DNA of 64,000 nucleotides from Thozetella sp. PMI_491 (GCA_021432635.1 MU270054.1:336055-400054), one strand, 5' to 3'; positions 44,526-57,082 are shown, numbered from the stretch's first letter. Numbers and translations: made by a program. The notes: a model not told the origin generated them from the sequence alone.

Positions 44526-46630
44526 TTATGTTCCTTGTGCATGAACCAGTCTCCCCTTCGCCTCGGAGAGCCTGACTCGCAAAGATTCGGCAGCGTGGTG
44601 CATCTCATGCTGGGTGTTCTTTCTGCCTAGGCTCGTAATCAAGCCGTCCTCAGGTCCGTGGAAAAGGCGGACAGAAGCGAGGAACGCCAAGTGCCATTCC
44701 AGACCTTACCGTACCGGAAAATGACTAGTGCAGTGAACCCCATCCCTATAGCCACCAGCACCGCGGGCAATGACATCCATGCCCACTGTACGCTTATACA
44801 AGTTTGTGTCGTTAACTGCGTCCCAAACGCGTACCCCGAGACAGGTGTATCTCCCTCTTCCCGCATAGCATTAGTCATGGCGGTAGCGATTGCACCAAAG
44901 TACATGTCGGCGGTGCTGAGATTCGCTCGGCCATTGCGATAAAAGGATTTAAGCCACGAATAACCCCGCGCATGGACGGAATCCAGCGTCTGTGATGCCA
45001 GCTTGGTATCGTCAAAGTAGTCGTACATCCATGATAACTGCTGGTTGATTCCAAGACACGATCGGTAATTTATCGTATAGACACAATCATCGGGGTACCA
45101 ATGTGCCACTCCGTTAGCATGAAGTGGTAGAGTTAGGTTGGAGGAGATCGCAACGGGTGTCTCCGCCGATGGGGAGTCACGCACAGGGCAGTCACGCCAG
45201 CTACCGTTGCGCATCACCTTGTCGACTGCGATAGACCACGTTAGATTCTCCGTCGTAGTGACTTCAAGAGCCGAAAAGTTCGTTTTCCGCAGAGGTATCG
45301 AGTGGATTAGAGTCTCGCGCAAGACTGAATTAGAGAGGGTGGACTGCAATGTCTTGACACAAGGGTAAAGCGAGCAGCGCACTGCCCATGGAAAGAATTC
45401 GCAGCCATTACCGGCAGTATCTACACACTCCTCAGGTAGATTCAGTGACAAAAGTCTAGGGTGATGAGGTCGTCGAATTCGGGGCGGAGCGCCAGTGTTT
45501 TTCGGCTCTGCAGCATAAAGTAGTGGTACTGATTGACGTCAGATATCTTGCCCACCCGAGCTGCATCGTCCCACCAGTTCCAGTTGGGATCTGGCGTCCA
45601 ATTTTGCAGCCACCAGCTCCCCGGATATGTAGTATTGGGTTTAATGAGATCCAGTATCTCCCAACAAGAGTGGCACATACCGAGAGTTGTCAGAGTTACC
45701 CCCTGGTCCTCTGGGAATGTGCAATTACCTGATTGGCAGCTCGTCTGAACCATGGATGCGTTGTTCTCTGGAGGAGCAAGAGAAGCTTGATAGATTATAC
45801 TTGAGATCTTCGGGGAGAGATCAGCGTTTCCAGGCCCGATGGAGATTCCTCCTGTACTGTAGTTATTCGTTCTGGATATGTAGGCCGGAGCGTCTAGTAT
45901 AGGACGAAGACAGCTGTAGTACTGAATTATCTGCTGAGAAAAGGGGTCTATGGCAATAGCGAAAATGACGATGAGAGCGCCGATGCAAGCCAGGACGCCA
46001 AAATGGCGACGAAGGACTAGTCAGACACAGATATTTGGCGCTGGCAGCGCAGACATACTTTCGGCGCCAATATGCTCCGACGAGCCACAGAGCCCCCCAA
46101 GGACCTCTAGCCGCGTTTTCAAAATCCTCCATATCGGCCAAAGCGTGAGGCTTTCGAAACCAAAGCCACTTCAACTGGCCGATCCCTGCGCAAGGCGGAT
46201 TAGGTTGATTTCGCTAACATTGGTGGATGGTTTCTCACCTGCCTTCTTCGATTGGGTACAACAAGCACGTTTTCATAGCCATTGTGAGTAGCGACACTAC
46301 AGTATTGATGGAGATTCCGGCTGGCCAGCTTGGTTGTGGCAGATCTCGGTATATGGCAAGGACGGTGACAATGGCGAGTAGGTTAGCCATCGCCCCGGCA
46401 CAGCTGACGATTTCTAAACCCCAACCTTCCTCGCAGAATTTTAGTACTCCTGCATATTTGCCCTGTGTGCTTGTGGAAATCCTCCTCGAAACTTGCGTTA
46501 GACTCGATGAGAAAGATTTTCCTGTGCGGAGTATTGCTTCGCCCCCTTTTAGGAGCTTCTCGAACCTCAGGATTGAGCCCAGCTCGCTGTGATCGCTTGC
46601 CTTTACTGCTGTCGTCGTCCATCCTATCAT
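44526..46630 (-). pseudogene. DUF3176-family membrane protein, frames disrupted
   Basis: The expected DUF3176 blocks occur in order on the minus strand: ISINTVVSLLTMAMKTCLL; after a 54-nt in-phase intron (46236-46183), QLKWLWFRK, then ARGPWGALW; FGVLACIGALIVIFAIAIDPF; CQSGNCTFPE; RLLSLNLPEEC; a last TM LPAVLVAIGMGFTALVIF; and LFHGPEDG. They sit in different frames. Break 1 is at about 46058-46017, where the GTATGT donor and CTAG acceptor are one base out of phase. Break 2 is near 45450-45530, repairable only by a GC-donor intron. Break 3 is near 44670, where the tail continues in another frame to a stop at 44526. I found no canonical splice set that joins all parts. It looks like a decaying gene, unless there are assembly indels. 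Confidence 0.65.
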
Positions 46631-48246
46631 CTTGGTCGCGCTGTGTCTCGGTTGTCAGGCTTGATAGAGATAGGCAGTATAGAATATTGATACGTGGACA
46701 GAGCGACTGGAAATTATAGCAACAGCTTTACGAATTCCTTTCGGCAGAGTAGTATGGTGACCAGAACGGACAGCAATCAAACACTGGTACAACTCCTTCA
46801 TTCGTGACTCATAAATATCTTGCTCGGGTATGGACACAAGGCTGGGCGTATCCAACACTCCAGACCATCTCTTGCTGCTTGACGTAATGGCGGTCTGTCG
46901 TCACCTGTCCTCAGGGTTGCCGCGCCCCGTTTTAGCTGCAGGAGCGGGGGAATGCTTGAGCAAGCTACCGCTCTAATGAGAGTTGTGGTGTGAAGCCAAA
47001 ATAGCGATAGGCTCGCGTTGCCAGTCGATGCATCGATACTACAGTGGCGCAAGCCCCTCTCGAATATATCCAATCATCACCACGGGTTAGTACATCCTCT
47101 ATCATCCTTTAGCCACTCGACTTGCGGTATCATAGCCGATTCTGGCTTCACCCACGCCCACGCCGCAGCCCCAAGACTGGTGTAGTCAGCGTTGCGTAAT
47201 TCACCGAAGCCTCTTGACTACATTGTGTGACTTGAAAGCTTCTGGAATACTGCGTCGCCAGTCCCATATAGGCTACGATTACGATACTGACTACACCCCA
47301 GTACCTCGTCCGGAGCAGTCTGCATTTGCTCCAGAGTATGGGCTGAAGTTTCTTCTCTGTTAATTAAAACTTGGATGAATTCTTTTATACATCTATAACA
47401 TGTTGCTATCGCCCGACGCAGATATGTAATCAGAAACGAGAAGTGCTAAGATCAGCACTGTACGCCTTGACAAAGAAGTCCCACCGAACAACAGCCGACA
47501 GCCACAATCAAATGCTTACGTCAATGCTACTTGCGCCTTTACAAGTCAATATATCGCATAGACGAAAATAAGAAATTCCAGCATAAAAAAACCACCCGAA
47601 TAATCCGGCATGCTAGTCTCCACAATCTGCACGCCCTTGAATTGCTATAGAGCGATGTTATGGTCTATCCACTAACTATATTGATCTGGATAGCTAATCT
47701 ATCGCTCTTAGATCTCAATATCCGGGCTGTCAGTATTGAGTCTGTGTAGGAGGAGCACAATTTAAGGCCGTATTTAGAGCAGAGTGTTAACTAATCCGAG
47801 TTCAGGTTGGGGCCGACCAGGGGGAATGTGGAGTTAAATATCTCATAGAGAATCTGTAGTGCAATTTTGTAAAGCAACTGACATTTGATACGCCAAACGA
47901 GACCTTCCTCAGCCTCAGTCGGTCCCGGGTGGCCCATTCCGTTTTCCATGCTCGTGTATAATGCAGATCATCCTGCTTTCCTTCCAAAGTGCAGCTTCAA
48001 TCCTCGACGCTGAGGAGCTGACTGGGGTTGGAGTGTTAATCACGTGCTCTGGTAAAAGCAAGCGCTTAAAAATGGACAAGCACGTGGTCCGATCTGTAAT
48101 CTTTAGGCGATGTTATAGAATGTCTGTATTCCTTCGCTTTCACAGGGAAAGCGTTTTCTTGAGTGGCCGGTAGCGATAGAGACCAATGTTCCTTTGGAAG
48201 AAATATCCAGTTGAATGACTTATAGTCGTTGACTAAGGTAGCCTGT
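46631..48246. other. Gene-free region
   Basis: 1.6 kb upstream of the DUF3176 relic and downstream of the GNAT gene. It is AT-rich with short unrelated frames. Confidence 0.5.
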
Positions 48247-49019
48247 TTAGACGGCCGACTCACCCAATGGCACTATCAACTTCTTTACCATAATAGTCAT
48301 CATTTCGCCTAGCATAACCTTTTCAGACAAGACCTCGAAGCCCACGGAATCGTAGAGCTTTCTCCCAGATGAGGTAGCAACCAAGAAGATATCTTTGCCG
48401 TCCTTGATAGCCTCGTCAATTCCCCACTGGACCAAGCAGCGTCCCGCACCCTTTCGCTGATGTTTGGAATGAACGGCGATAGTTTGAAGTACTAGGCAAC
48501 ACTGTGTTAGCTTAGATATAACAATGGTATGCCGATATTACAGCGCTAAACTTGACTCTATTTAGGTAGGGACTTACACCAGTAGGTTTTCCTGATATCG
48601 TCAGCCATAACATCCATAATCCACCCCATCACCTCCTTTCCCAGCTGTCCGGCAACCTCCGCATCAAATGCCGGACTGACCACGGCTGGCATACCTTTCC
48701 TCTTGGCCTCCTTTTCCTCCTCCGTAGGCCCCTTTCCGCCGGGATAGGGGGAGTTCCATAATGCGAAGCCAATGAGTTCCTCGGTACCGCCGGGCCTGCA
48801 TTCAACGGCGGCCAGGAAATGGCTCGTAGGCTCCTTCAGTTCTGCACGCCAGCTGGCTAGTCGGAATTCGATCTGGTCTTGGTATCCAGGGTTAACCCGA
48901 AGGCGCTCCGGGAACATGGCAGCGCGATGGGGATTGTCGGCAAAAGCGTCCAGATTTATGAGAGACATAGCTCTAAAGTCGGCCTCGGTAGCCGTCCGCA
49001 CTACAACGTTTGCGGGCAT
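48247..49019 (-). CDS. GNAT-family N-acetyltransferase
   Basis: Exons 49019-48578 and 48491-48247 with an 86-nt intron; 228 aa. The N-terminal half begins VVVRTATEADF, the usual first strand and helix of GNAT folds. The acetyl-CoA binding loop is LQTIAVHSKHQRKGAG (Q/RxxGxG/A as QRKGAG), formed after splicing, and the C-terminal GRKLYDSVGF is the typical last motif. It would acetylate an amine of a small molecule or peptide in the cytosol. The start codon at 49019 (MPANVVV) is the first ATG. It is a frequent fungal orphan family and no substrate can be inferred from the neighbours. Confidence 0.87.
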
Positions 49020-49778
49020 ATTGGGGCACGGTTGTACGATGTGCAAGAAGTTAAACAGGATGTGAGATATTAGAGTACAGATAAGTCGATGAACTATCGA
49101 CTCTCATATCGCCTCTACCTCATGAGCATTATCGGGAAGTATAGTGGTTTAGCGGTGCATATATGTGAATAAATTTACAGGCGGATAAGAAAATACATTA
49201 TGCTTCAATGAGTCACTGGCCGAACCTGTCTGTGCAATATTTGAAGTACGGACCCGGCGCTGGCCATCTTGACCTTCCCGATCCGGCAACATTGCATGAC
49301 AGACGCCTGGGGCGGTCCTACACATCTACCCCGCCTCAAGTGTACTGACAAGGTGAAAAGGTCTGTCGAAATCGCAGGCCTTAGCAAGCTAAAAACAAAA
49401 CGCAAGCCTAGGAGTATATTTGCTGGAATATCGTGCGCGATGCCATCTCCTTGAGTCACTTATTTCGAAAGTTGAAAGCTAGCATGGCATAATTGCGTGC
49501 ACTGGGCGATGTGGTCGCTGCTTCCCCCTCCCTACCAACCACTGGTGGTCCTTATCGGGGATCATTTGCTAATCAGGTTATACACTTGATTAATTACTTG
49601 ACTGCAGTTTCATTTTGATATCTAACAGCTAAATGAGAAAACGCAATCTATCGCAACGGTAATCGCAACCCTCTATGTCCTCCCCCCCGCAGTTTGTTAT
49701 TGACACCTTACTCCATATAAAGCTACCATTAAACGAGAGGAGCGAATTAATATATTTTGCCCCCATTACCTATAATGT
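49020..49778. other. Intergenic gap
   Basis: 760 bp between the GNAT start and the P450 stop; no gene or repeat supported. Confidence 0.5.
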
Positions 49779-51816
49779 TTATGCACTATTCCTCGGTGTA
49801 AAAACAAGAGATAAGGCCGGCAGTGCTAGCGTGAAGTAGTCCTTCGCCTCCTCCTCGAATTTTACCCCGTCCTCCCCGGGAGCGAAGGCGATGTCGAAGC
49901 GGAGGGCAATGAGACTCAGGGCCATCCGCAGCTCCATCCAGGCCACACTTTTGCCCGGGCAGCCAAACTCGCCCTTGCTAAAAGGCAGGAATGGCTCTTT
50001 CTCCGCTGACATTGTTTCCCATCTTTCCGGGACGAATTCAATTGCGCTCTCCCAATATCTCGTGTCTCTGTGGATGGTATATGTTGGGACGTAGACAACT
50101 GTATCACCGGGAATGAACACATCGTCCACCTGTAGACCCTGTGGAGGAGTCACACGTTGCGGCCCTGATGGCGATGGAGGTTTCAATCGCAAAGTCTCGT
50201 TGACCACATGATCCAGGTATGGAATCTTGACCTTACTATAGGTCCAATCAATGACTCCATTGGGAAAATGAGTGTCCACGAGCTCTTGTAGCTTGCGGTA
50301 GCAGTCTGGATACTTGGCAAAATAATAGAGGCTACGGGAGATTAGCGAAAGCCTTCCTCAAAGAGAATTAAACACACCAGTGGGTTAATGTGATGCTCGC
50401 GGTATCACTACAACATCAGCTATTAATGCATCCTGATGCTGCCAGAGTTGGACAGGCTCTTACCTTCCTGCAATTACTAGCAGGCGGGAGTCTTCTTCCA
50501 AGGCCATCTGGGACGGAGGGCCTGAGGGATCATTTTCGCTCATAGCTTTGATGAGCCAGGTTGAAACATCCCTTGGATCTTCATTCTTAAATGAGTCCTT
50601 CTCGTGCTCCAGTACCTAAGAGAAATTCAGATTCCAAATAGCTCAGGAAAGGGGATAGAAGAGTAATTTTACCTTCTGTTTAGCCCGAATCTCCGTATTG
50701 CACCAATCTATAAATTTCATAGGGCCGCCATTGCCGCTGAGCTTCCCCAACAGTTGGATCAGCCAGGGAACCGGTCCAAGCAGTCCAAAGACACTCATGA
50801 GACTGTGAAGCTCGCGAATTGCCTGATGTGCAGTCTCGGTCTGGAGCATGTTGAATTCTTTAGAAAGCCCTATTGACTATCAGCATTTAGACCTCTTTCT
50901 ACTCAGTGTGCCACTAGTAAAAGGAGCCAAGAGAGTCATTTACCTATGTCCCCCATGACATCGAATCCAAAGAACATGGCGTATTCGGTTATATTTATGG
51001 GCCTGCCAGTTCCTAGTCGTGATAGCAGTAGATCCACTTTAGCTTTCACTCTCGGCTCGTATTGTGCCAACGCTATGTATTGTATTAGAGCAATTCGCTA
51101 GGAACAGACTGAGCGTATCATACCTCTGAAGCCTAAGCCTCTTTCCCAAGCCTTCTTCCGTTTTCTGTGCAGATCGATTCTTCTACCGTTCATCAAGCTT
51201 ACTTTGGTCTCGTCATCAGTGGCGCTATAGTACCAGGGACCCTTTGCACACACTTGTTTGGGCCCGTAGATGAGATCGATGGCAGAATGTCGGTTGATAG
51301 AAACCTCACGAGGGCCTAAGGAGAATATATTGAGCATTATTGTCCTTGATGGCGCTATAATACCCTCTGCTAGCTCCTCAAGGGCGGCTTACCGAGGCGG
51401 ACGAAGTCTCCGTATTCTTGGTGTAGCTTCTGCACCTCAATGTGCTGATGAAAGTCCGACCGAAGCACCATCCTCACCTGCCAAAACTTGGATAGTCTGG
51501 CGGCAAAAGGGCCAGGAAAATGGTTTAACCGATGGAAGAATGCGCGATAAGCTAACATGCTGCCGACTACTCCAGCCGTGAACCCAGCGCTCACGGTAAC
51601 AGTCCGAGAGAGAGCAGTTAGAAGCGGGAAATGGCAGATGGTGACGTAACCAATCGCCAGAGCTACTATAAAAGAAGTATATAGAGCTGCTAGGGGCAAT
51701 ATTTTGCTGTCAATCTCGTACGGGCGGATTGTGTGGTGGGAAACCGCTCCCAACAAGAGCGAGCCACCAATAGTGGCCCCCCATGGCGCAGAGAATATTG
51801 ATTGGAAGTCTAACAT
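49779..51816 (-). CDS. Cytochrome P450 with multi-helix N-terminus
   Basis: Seven exons: 51816-51393, 51315-51124, 51072-50944, 50869-50673, 50615-50464, 50407-50378 and 50331-49779; 558 aa. All six introns (46-77 nt) keep phase, including a 30-nt exon that completes AGSDTASITLTH. The I-helix motif AGSDT, ExxR as ETLR, FVPERW and the haem loop FSKGEFGCPGK are all present. The N-terminus has three hydrophobic segments before HFPGPF, as in several fungal indole-alkaloid and benzoate-type P450s (tryprostatin hydroxylase-like). It should sit in the ER membrane. There is no adjacent biosynthetic core enzyme, so the substrate is unknown. Confidence 0.88.
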
Positions 51817-53354
51817 GATGAGAAAGGTCTCGTAAAATGGAAGAAAAAAACGTGAGAGGGGTGACGAGCAGGATAGGCATCCCTCCCAAAGCGCCCGCGA
51901 GTTCTATTTATCGTGGCCGACAACATCATGCTTGGGCCGTGCCTCAGGTTTGAGGACATAAGCACTATCCCTGTTCCTTACTACATTTGGCACGTCCTTT
52001 GGCTGGTGGGCCCCACGCGAGTCACGGTAACCTGACACTTGACCAGATTCGGTTGAATAGGCGTCCCTGGTCTAGTTCTCAGTGCCTCGCTTTGAGCCCC
52101 CAAACCACCGAAATACACGAAAAGTACAGCAAGGCTGAAGTATCTAGCGCGGTGGGAGTTTGGCCATGCACATCGGAGGCGGATTAGCCATTTGTCACAG
52201 CCTTCCTCTAGCCGCAGCCGATCAAATTTCTCTTGGGGCCCCATGCTACCCCCCCAACACGACACGCATCGCTGTTCGCGAGATTATCTCAGCTCCTGTT
52301 CAATTCTCCACGGCCACTCATACTGCGCATGTCAAGGCAGCAAGCTCCTGGTAATTATAGAGATTTCACCTTTGTCGGGGCCTTGACCATGCCATCCAGC
52401 TCCACCAACGCAGGTTGGGGCGTGTCGCGCCTAAGATTTGTATGGTCCCACCGTTCGCCGGTGTCGCCAACTCGGCGACTATCAGGCGAGGAACCCGCTC
52501 GTGCAAATGTCAATACAAGTAAAAGGCTCCCAGGTTTTAAAAGCTGAGATTAAACTCACTCATCGGATTGATGGCCGCGGGCAATGCAAAGATATGGCCG
52601 AATCGCGAGACTAGTGCGAGCGGTAGGATGGGTCGCATCGTTTCAGGGCGTTACTCAGGCGAGAATTGAGCCGGACAGTAGTATTTGCACTGTCAAGTCA
52701 ACTATTATGAAGATTTAGGAGGGAATAAAGAATACGTCACCAAAGGAATCGACCTTATCATCCCCAGGCCGCATTTTATCTACCTTTGACTAGGAGATAG
52801 CCTACCCAGTCAGCCTCGGATGATAGTTCTTCCGCGGCGCGTAACAAGTTGCTCAGAGGTGAGCACATCTTCGATTCCAGAAGACCCCGACTCGTCTAGT
52901 ATCGCCCCAGGTCTAATTGCTCGACGCTCCTCTACGTACAATCGTACAGTCCAATGTCCCAGCTTTCGCTGTAGGAGCATAGAAGTTTCCCCTGGAGCTA
53001 CAAGTCTCAAATTGTTGGGAATCCGTGGCAAAGAAATAGTTGCCCGAGAAAGCAGAAACAGGATCATGCCTTGGCTTTGCCTCAGTTAGTAATGCATTGA
53101 AGCCGGGTTATATCGGAGGGCGGAATTGAGGAAGTTATCACTTCGGAGTTGAGATCGCTCCGCCGGAGTTGAGATTTCTTTCTTATAAGCGATTCCCACC
53201 TTAGGTGATGCATTGGCCTAGCTTACCTATCGTCGCCCACGCTCCAACTAGATTTGCTTTCCAAGTTGCCAAAAATTTTATTCAGACCGTTTAAGCTAAA
53301 TGCCCTGAGCTCGCAGCGTTGTCGGTTTGACTGAATTGTCCCAGGTGCTACGGA
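51817..53354. other. Gene-free region
   Basis: 1.5 kb divergent space between the P450 and the isochorismatase-like gene. A 12-bp direct repeat CGGAGTTGAGAT occurs twice near 53145-53175. No gene supported. Confidence 0.5.
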
Positions 53355-54055
53355 ATGGACCCTACCCAGCAAGCCAGTCCACCAACCTCGGGGTTTGGAA
53401 GTCAATGGGCGGTTCTCAACTTAGATTTGACGTCCTTACTCATCGACAACATTAAAGAACATCCAGCAGGACAGGCTCTCATAGCGAACTGTGTCTGTTG
53501 GAATGATGCCATCCATCAAAAACTCCCGCGACCGCTCACCATATTTACGACTCTCAGCTTCTCAGACTCCACCCGTCTTCAATTAACCAAAGGCTCACCA
53601 TTTGCGAAGCTAATAGAAGCTTATGGTACCTTTGAGGAAGGGTCCGCCGAGGTTCAGATAGCTTCTAGCTTCAAGGTGGATGACAAGGATATTATACTCC
53701 ACAAGACAAGATGGTATGCAGGTGCTGGAAACACGCTAGAAGAAATTCTTCGCGAGAACAATATTGATACAGTCATCCTGGTGAGCAAATGAAGCATGGA
53801 TATTGGTATGAAGCCAAGCTATACTGACACTGCAGCCAAAAGTCCGGATTAACGCTCTCTGGCGTGGTAATGAGCACAGTATACCGACTGTTTGACCTGG
53901 ATTACAATATTTATGTCATTTCCGATACTGTCATGGAACTCCCATTAGACGACCATGCAGAATTTTCCACATTGCTACTAGGAACGCTGTTGCGCAAGAT
54001 GAATTTGAACGTCATCTCGCTGGATCAGGCGCTACAAATGCTACAAGTGTCCTGA
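53355..54055 (+). CDS. Isochorismatase-fold protein lacking the usual catalytic cysteine
   Basis: Exons 53355-53780 and 53843-54055 with a 62-nt intron ending AAAAG; 212 aa, normal for the family. The catalytic Asp lies in the first strand (VLNLDLT) and the Lys in ILHKTRWYAG. In active isochorismatase/nicotinamidase-type hydrolases the third residue is a Cys in the G-V-x-x-x-x-C-V turn. Here the matching segment reads SGLTLSGVVMSTVYR, so the Cys is replaced, apparently by Gly. The following LDYNIYVISD strand is conserved. Either the chemistry differs or it is a non-catalytic fold member. Cytosolic, with no targeting signal. Confidence 0.82.
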
Positions 54056-55505
54056 TTGTGGACGTGTCCTACCTAATGTCAGCGAAAGTGGTATTCCACT
54101 CTGCATGCCCTTTATCCTGGATAACTTCCACTCAAATGTATACATAGTTAGTAGCTTCTAGTAGCCTCATAGCCCCGTTGCAAGTAACTCGCTGGTGCAC
54201 CTCTCTCTAATTCGGAAGGCGTGGAAGGGGGTGTTGGTTGGTGATGTGATCTTCGACTTCCCCTCACCCGTGCCCTCAAATTCTCTAGAAATTTCACCCC
54301 ATATTCTCACGTGCCTCCCCTCAGCAGTTACCGGCTAGTATTTATGCCTAGTTCGCGGTCTAGGCAAGGCGGCTGAAATCGTTGACTAGGGCGTTGCCGA
54401 GGCTCGTTGGCTTCATTTGGAAGGGTAATTATCACCATTTCGCAGATTCCACGTCCGGTTCACCGATATCTATGAATAGATAGATGTAGCTCAGTATATA
54501 ATTACATCATTCGGGTGCCGTCCAGTACTGACATGTTGGCCGACACATATAGCTATGCTCGGCCCGGATGAGATAGCTGCCGGGACAATTCATCCCTGAT
54601 ATTGGGCTCCACAGCAACAGCGGCACGGCTATCATCTCATTGCCGGCCGCCCCACGCAATGTTTGCAACGGGAGAGAGACACGGGATCGCTTAAATCATA
54701 TTCGAATGCACAAAACCCGACGGAGAGACCCGAGATCTTAGCGACCAAGTCATACGGACCCAGAAGAATCGTCTTTGTATCCGTGCTAACTAAAAAAGGC
54801 CATTTGCCGATCTCTGGGCCGAGTCCCCGACCCAAACTTGACAATTGCTATCATTGTCACCAACCACACTTAGATTTTCCAAGGGCTGAAAGCCGGTAAG
54901 GGCCAATTTTATGCTTCCAGCCGCCCTTCCGTGCGGTTTATAGGCAGGGTTTCGCCGGTTCGTACCAGTTATCATGGTCCAGGCTCTCTGGGCTGTCTAG
55001 GCTGCTGGATAATCGGGAAAACGTTCGGCCTTGCCATCTGCAAGTCGAGCCACGCGTCACGGCCCCGGAGATTCGACTTGGCGACACAGTGCCATTCCCA
55101 CCCAGGCATGCCCTATCACATGCCTGGATCGTGGCTTATTGGCTCCTGTCCCGTTATTTTCCCAGTAGTACTGCCAATCCCGCCGCCCTATATCCGATAG
55201 TGCCCGATCGTCGTCGTGTTCGGGACGAGACGGCAAAGCAAAGCGGCAGGTGTAGCGGCACACAAATGTCCAGGATTATTAGTTAAGTGTTTTTTTACCC
55301 ACTTCCAGGGCACTGGGTTCAGCGATTCCCGGAACCCCCCATGCTCATCCGATTATCACTTATCTGTGCCCGGTGGTAGCATATATACGCCAACCATGGG
55401 CATCATTTATGACCGGAGTCAAGTGGCACGGTTCATCTACCTAAGCCTCGGTTTCCCCACCTATCTTCTCTTCTCCAACCACTGTTAGAGCACCACTGGA
55501 CGACA
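54056..55505. other. Gene-free region
   Basis: 1.45 kb upstream of the LamG gene, with short frames only. A TATA-like ATATATA lies at 55381-55387, about 120 bp before the next ATG. Confidence 0.5.
55381..55387 (+). promoter_or_regulatory. TATA box of the LamG-domain gene
   Basis: ATATATA about 120 bp upstream of the ATG at 55506. Confidence 0.45.
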
Positions 55506-56534
55506 ATGCGGCTTCTAAGGGCAGCCATCCTTGCTGTCTTCATATTTCTCACGCCCGGAGCCTACGGCCGGTTGGTTCTACACTATCCACTAAACGAAAC
55601 TTCGGGAACTCGGGCTACCGACTTTAGTGGGAACGGAAAGCATGGGAGAATCTTTGGGAGCCCCCAGTTTGGCGTCTCTAATGGCCTCCGCCTAGACGGT
55701 CGTGGGGACTACGTCCAACTACCTAACGATCTGATGCGGGGCCTCGCATCGCTCACGGTCAGCATCGACGTCTATCTCCGACAGGAGCAGAGCAACTATT
55801 ATTTCATCTACGGGATCGGTAACACGGGCTCCAACGGCCAAGGAAATGGCTACGTCTTTGTCACTGGCACTCCGCTCCGGGCAGCTATCTCGCCATCGAA
55901 TTATGACTCCGAGGCGCAGGTGGGCGGCGCCCACGACCTGCCTCGTGAGCAGTGGAAGACAATTACATTTTGCGTCAACAGCACAGCCAAGACCCTCGCT
56001 CTCTACTTGGACGGTGTGTTTCAAGGTGGTTACAACACCAATAGCCATCCAATGGTGTCGCCGGCTAGCATTGGATCTGGTTCAACCACAGCCAGCTATA
56101 TTGGTCGATCTCTCTACACCACTGACCGATATCTGTCAGGCTCAGTGCGCAACTTCAGGCTATGGGATACGGCGCTATCCGCTCAAGAAGTCGTCAACAA
56201 CGGCCAGAACCCACAGACGCCGGATGCTCCTATTCCTGGGTCCGGCTCGCAGGCTCCCAGCGACCCCAACGAGGCAAATCGGGTAGCGGATGCCCTGTCA
56301 ACCCTTACTGTTGCCAATCTCGATGATGTCCGCGGGAACCTTTCTCTACCAAGTAGCTGGAAAGGCTTGCCTGTATCTTGGTCCAGCGATCAGCCTTCTG
56401 TCATTTCTAACGACGGGGTGGTGCGCCGCCCGAGCAATGGCGATGTCGTCGTGACACTAGTAGCGACTATTACTAGCACCTCCGTCCAAGGTCAACGGTC
56501 CTTCAAGGCCACTGTTCGCAGGGCCGGAACGTAA
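55506..56534 (+). CDS. Secreted LamG-like lectin plus atrophied bacterial Ig domain
   Basis: Single exon; 342 aa. A signal peptide of about 21 residues (AYG end) is followed by a concanavalin-like LamG_3 domain (residues about 22-235): LVLHYPLNETSG, DFSGNGKHG, LDGRGDYVQLP, YLDGVFQGG and VRNFRLWDTALSAQEV. After a Pro/Ser-rich linker comes a domain with LPSSWKGLPVSWSSDQPSVI and GDVVVTLVATITS, the signature of the atrophied bacterial Ig domain that accompanies GH43 arabinan enzymes. No glycosidase domain follows, so this is a binding module without its enzyme. The absence of introns and the bacterial-type domain pair suggest possible horizontal origin. The likely role is carbohydrate binding outside the cell. 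Confidence 0.82.
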   Translation: MRLLRAAILAVFIFLTPGAYGRLVLHYPLNETSGTRATDFSGNGKHGRIFGSPQFGVSNGLRLDGRGDYVQLPNDLMRGLASLTVSIDVYLRQEQSNYYFIYGIGNTGSNGQGNGYVFVTGTPLRAAISPSNYDSEAQVGGAHDLPREQWKTITFCVNSTAKTLALYLDGVFQGGYNTNSHPMVSPASIGSGSTTASYIGRSLYTTDRYLSGSVRNFRLWDTALSAQEVVNNGQNPQTPDAPIPGSGSQAPSDPNEANRVADALSTLTVANLDDVRGNLSLPSSWKGLPVSWSSDQPSVISNDGVVRRPSNGDVVVTLVATITSTSVQGQRSFKATVRRAGT

Positions 56535-57082
56535 GAGACCGTGCCGGATTCATCAATAGTGGCACCCGACGACTCCATCAATAAGCTATACGAGGTGTAG
56601 TTCTGACAAAACTATCCAATTCACTCGTGATTATGCGATCAAATCTCTAGGCACGGCTAATATTTGGTGCCATTCCCAATTTCCATTTCTCTGTGCTTCG
56701 GGTGTATCGGAGCCCTTGGGGTCAGGAATGTGTAGCCTACTGTAATTAGCTGCGAGGAAAAGTAAACACAATTTGTTTCGTTTTTGTACTGTAGCGTATT
56801 TCATCTTCCACTCTTACTCTCGCGTCTTCGAGTTTTGTGCATTATTCGTTGTCTAGATCCGAATGCGATTGATCATTCAAGTTGAAGCGCATCCTTAAGT
56901 AGAGTCGAGCATCCTCTCACCCGTGCTGCTCCCAGGCCCGGTTTCATACTCAACTAGCGACCGGAACTTAGGCACATGCAATTTAAAATGACGGAGACCC
57001 ATCATTGGGCATATATGCCGAAGACAAAAATCCCCCAAACGTGCCCCAAGCGAGCCGCTGTGCCCCTCACCGCCCCACTACG
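56535..57082. other. Convergent intergenic gap
   Basis: Space between the LamG gene and the 3' end of the CYP61-like gene. Near 57031 there is TCCCCCAA followed by GCCCCAAG, which resemble but do not equal the octamer of the 7-14 kb block. Confidence 0.5.

Noticed and set aside
46093-46100. Further cluster octamer in the DUF3176 gene
   Set aside because: It has six C instead of five and lies in coding sequence; not an exact match.
57031-57045. Cluster octamer near the CYP61 gene
   Set aside because: Reads TCCCCCAA and GCCCCAAG, only near matches, at the 3' side of the gene.
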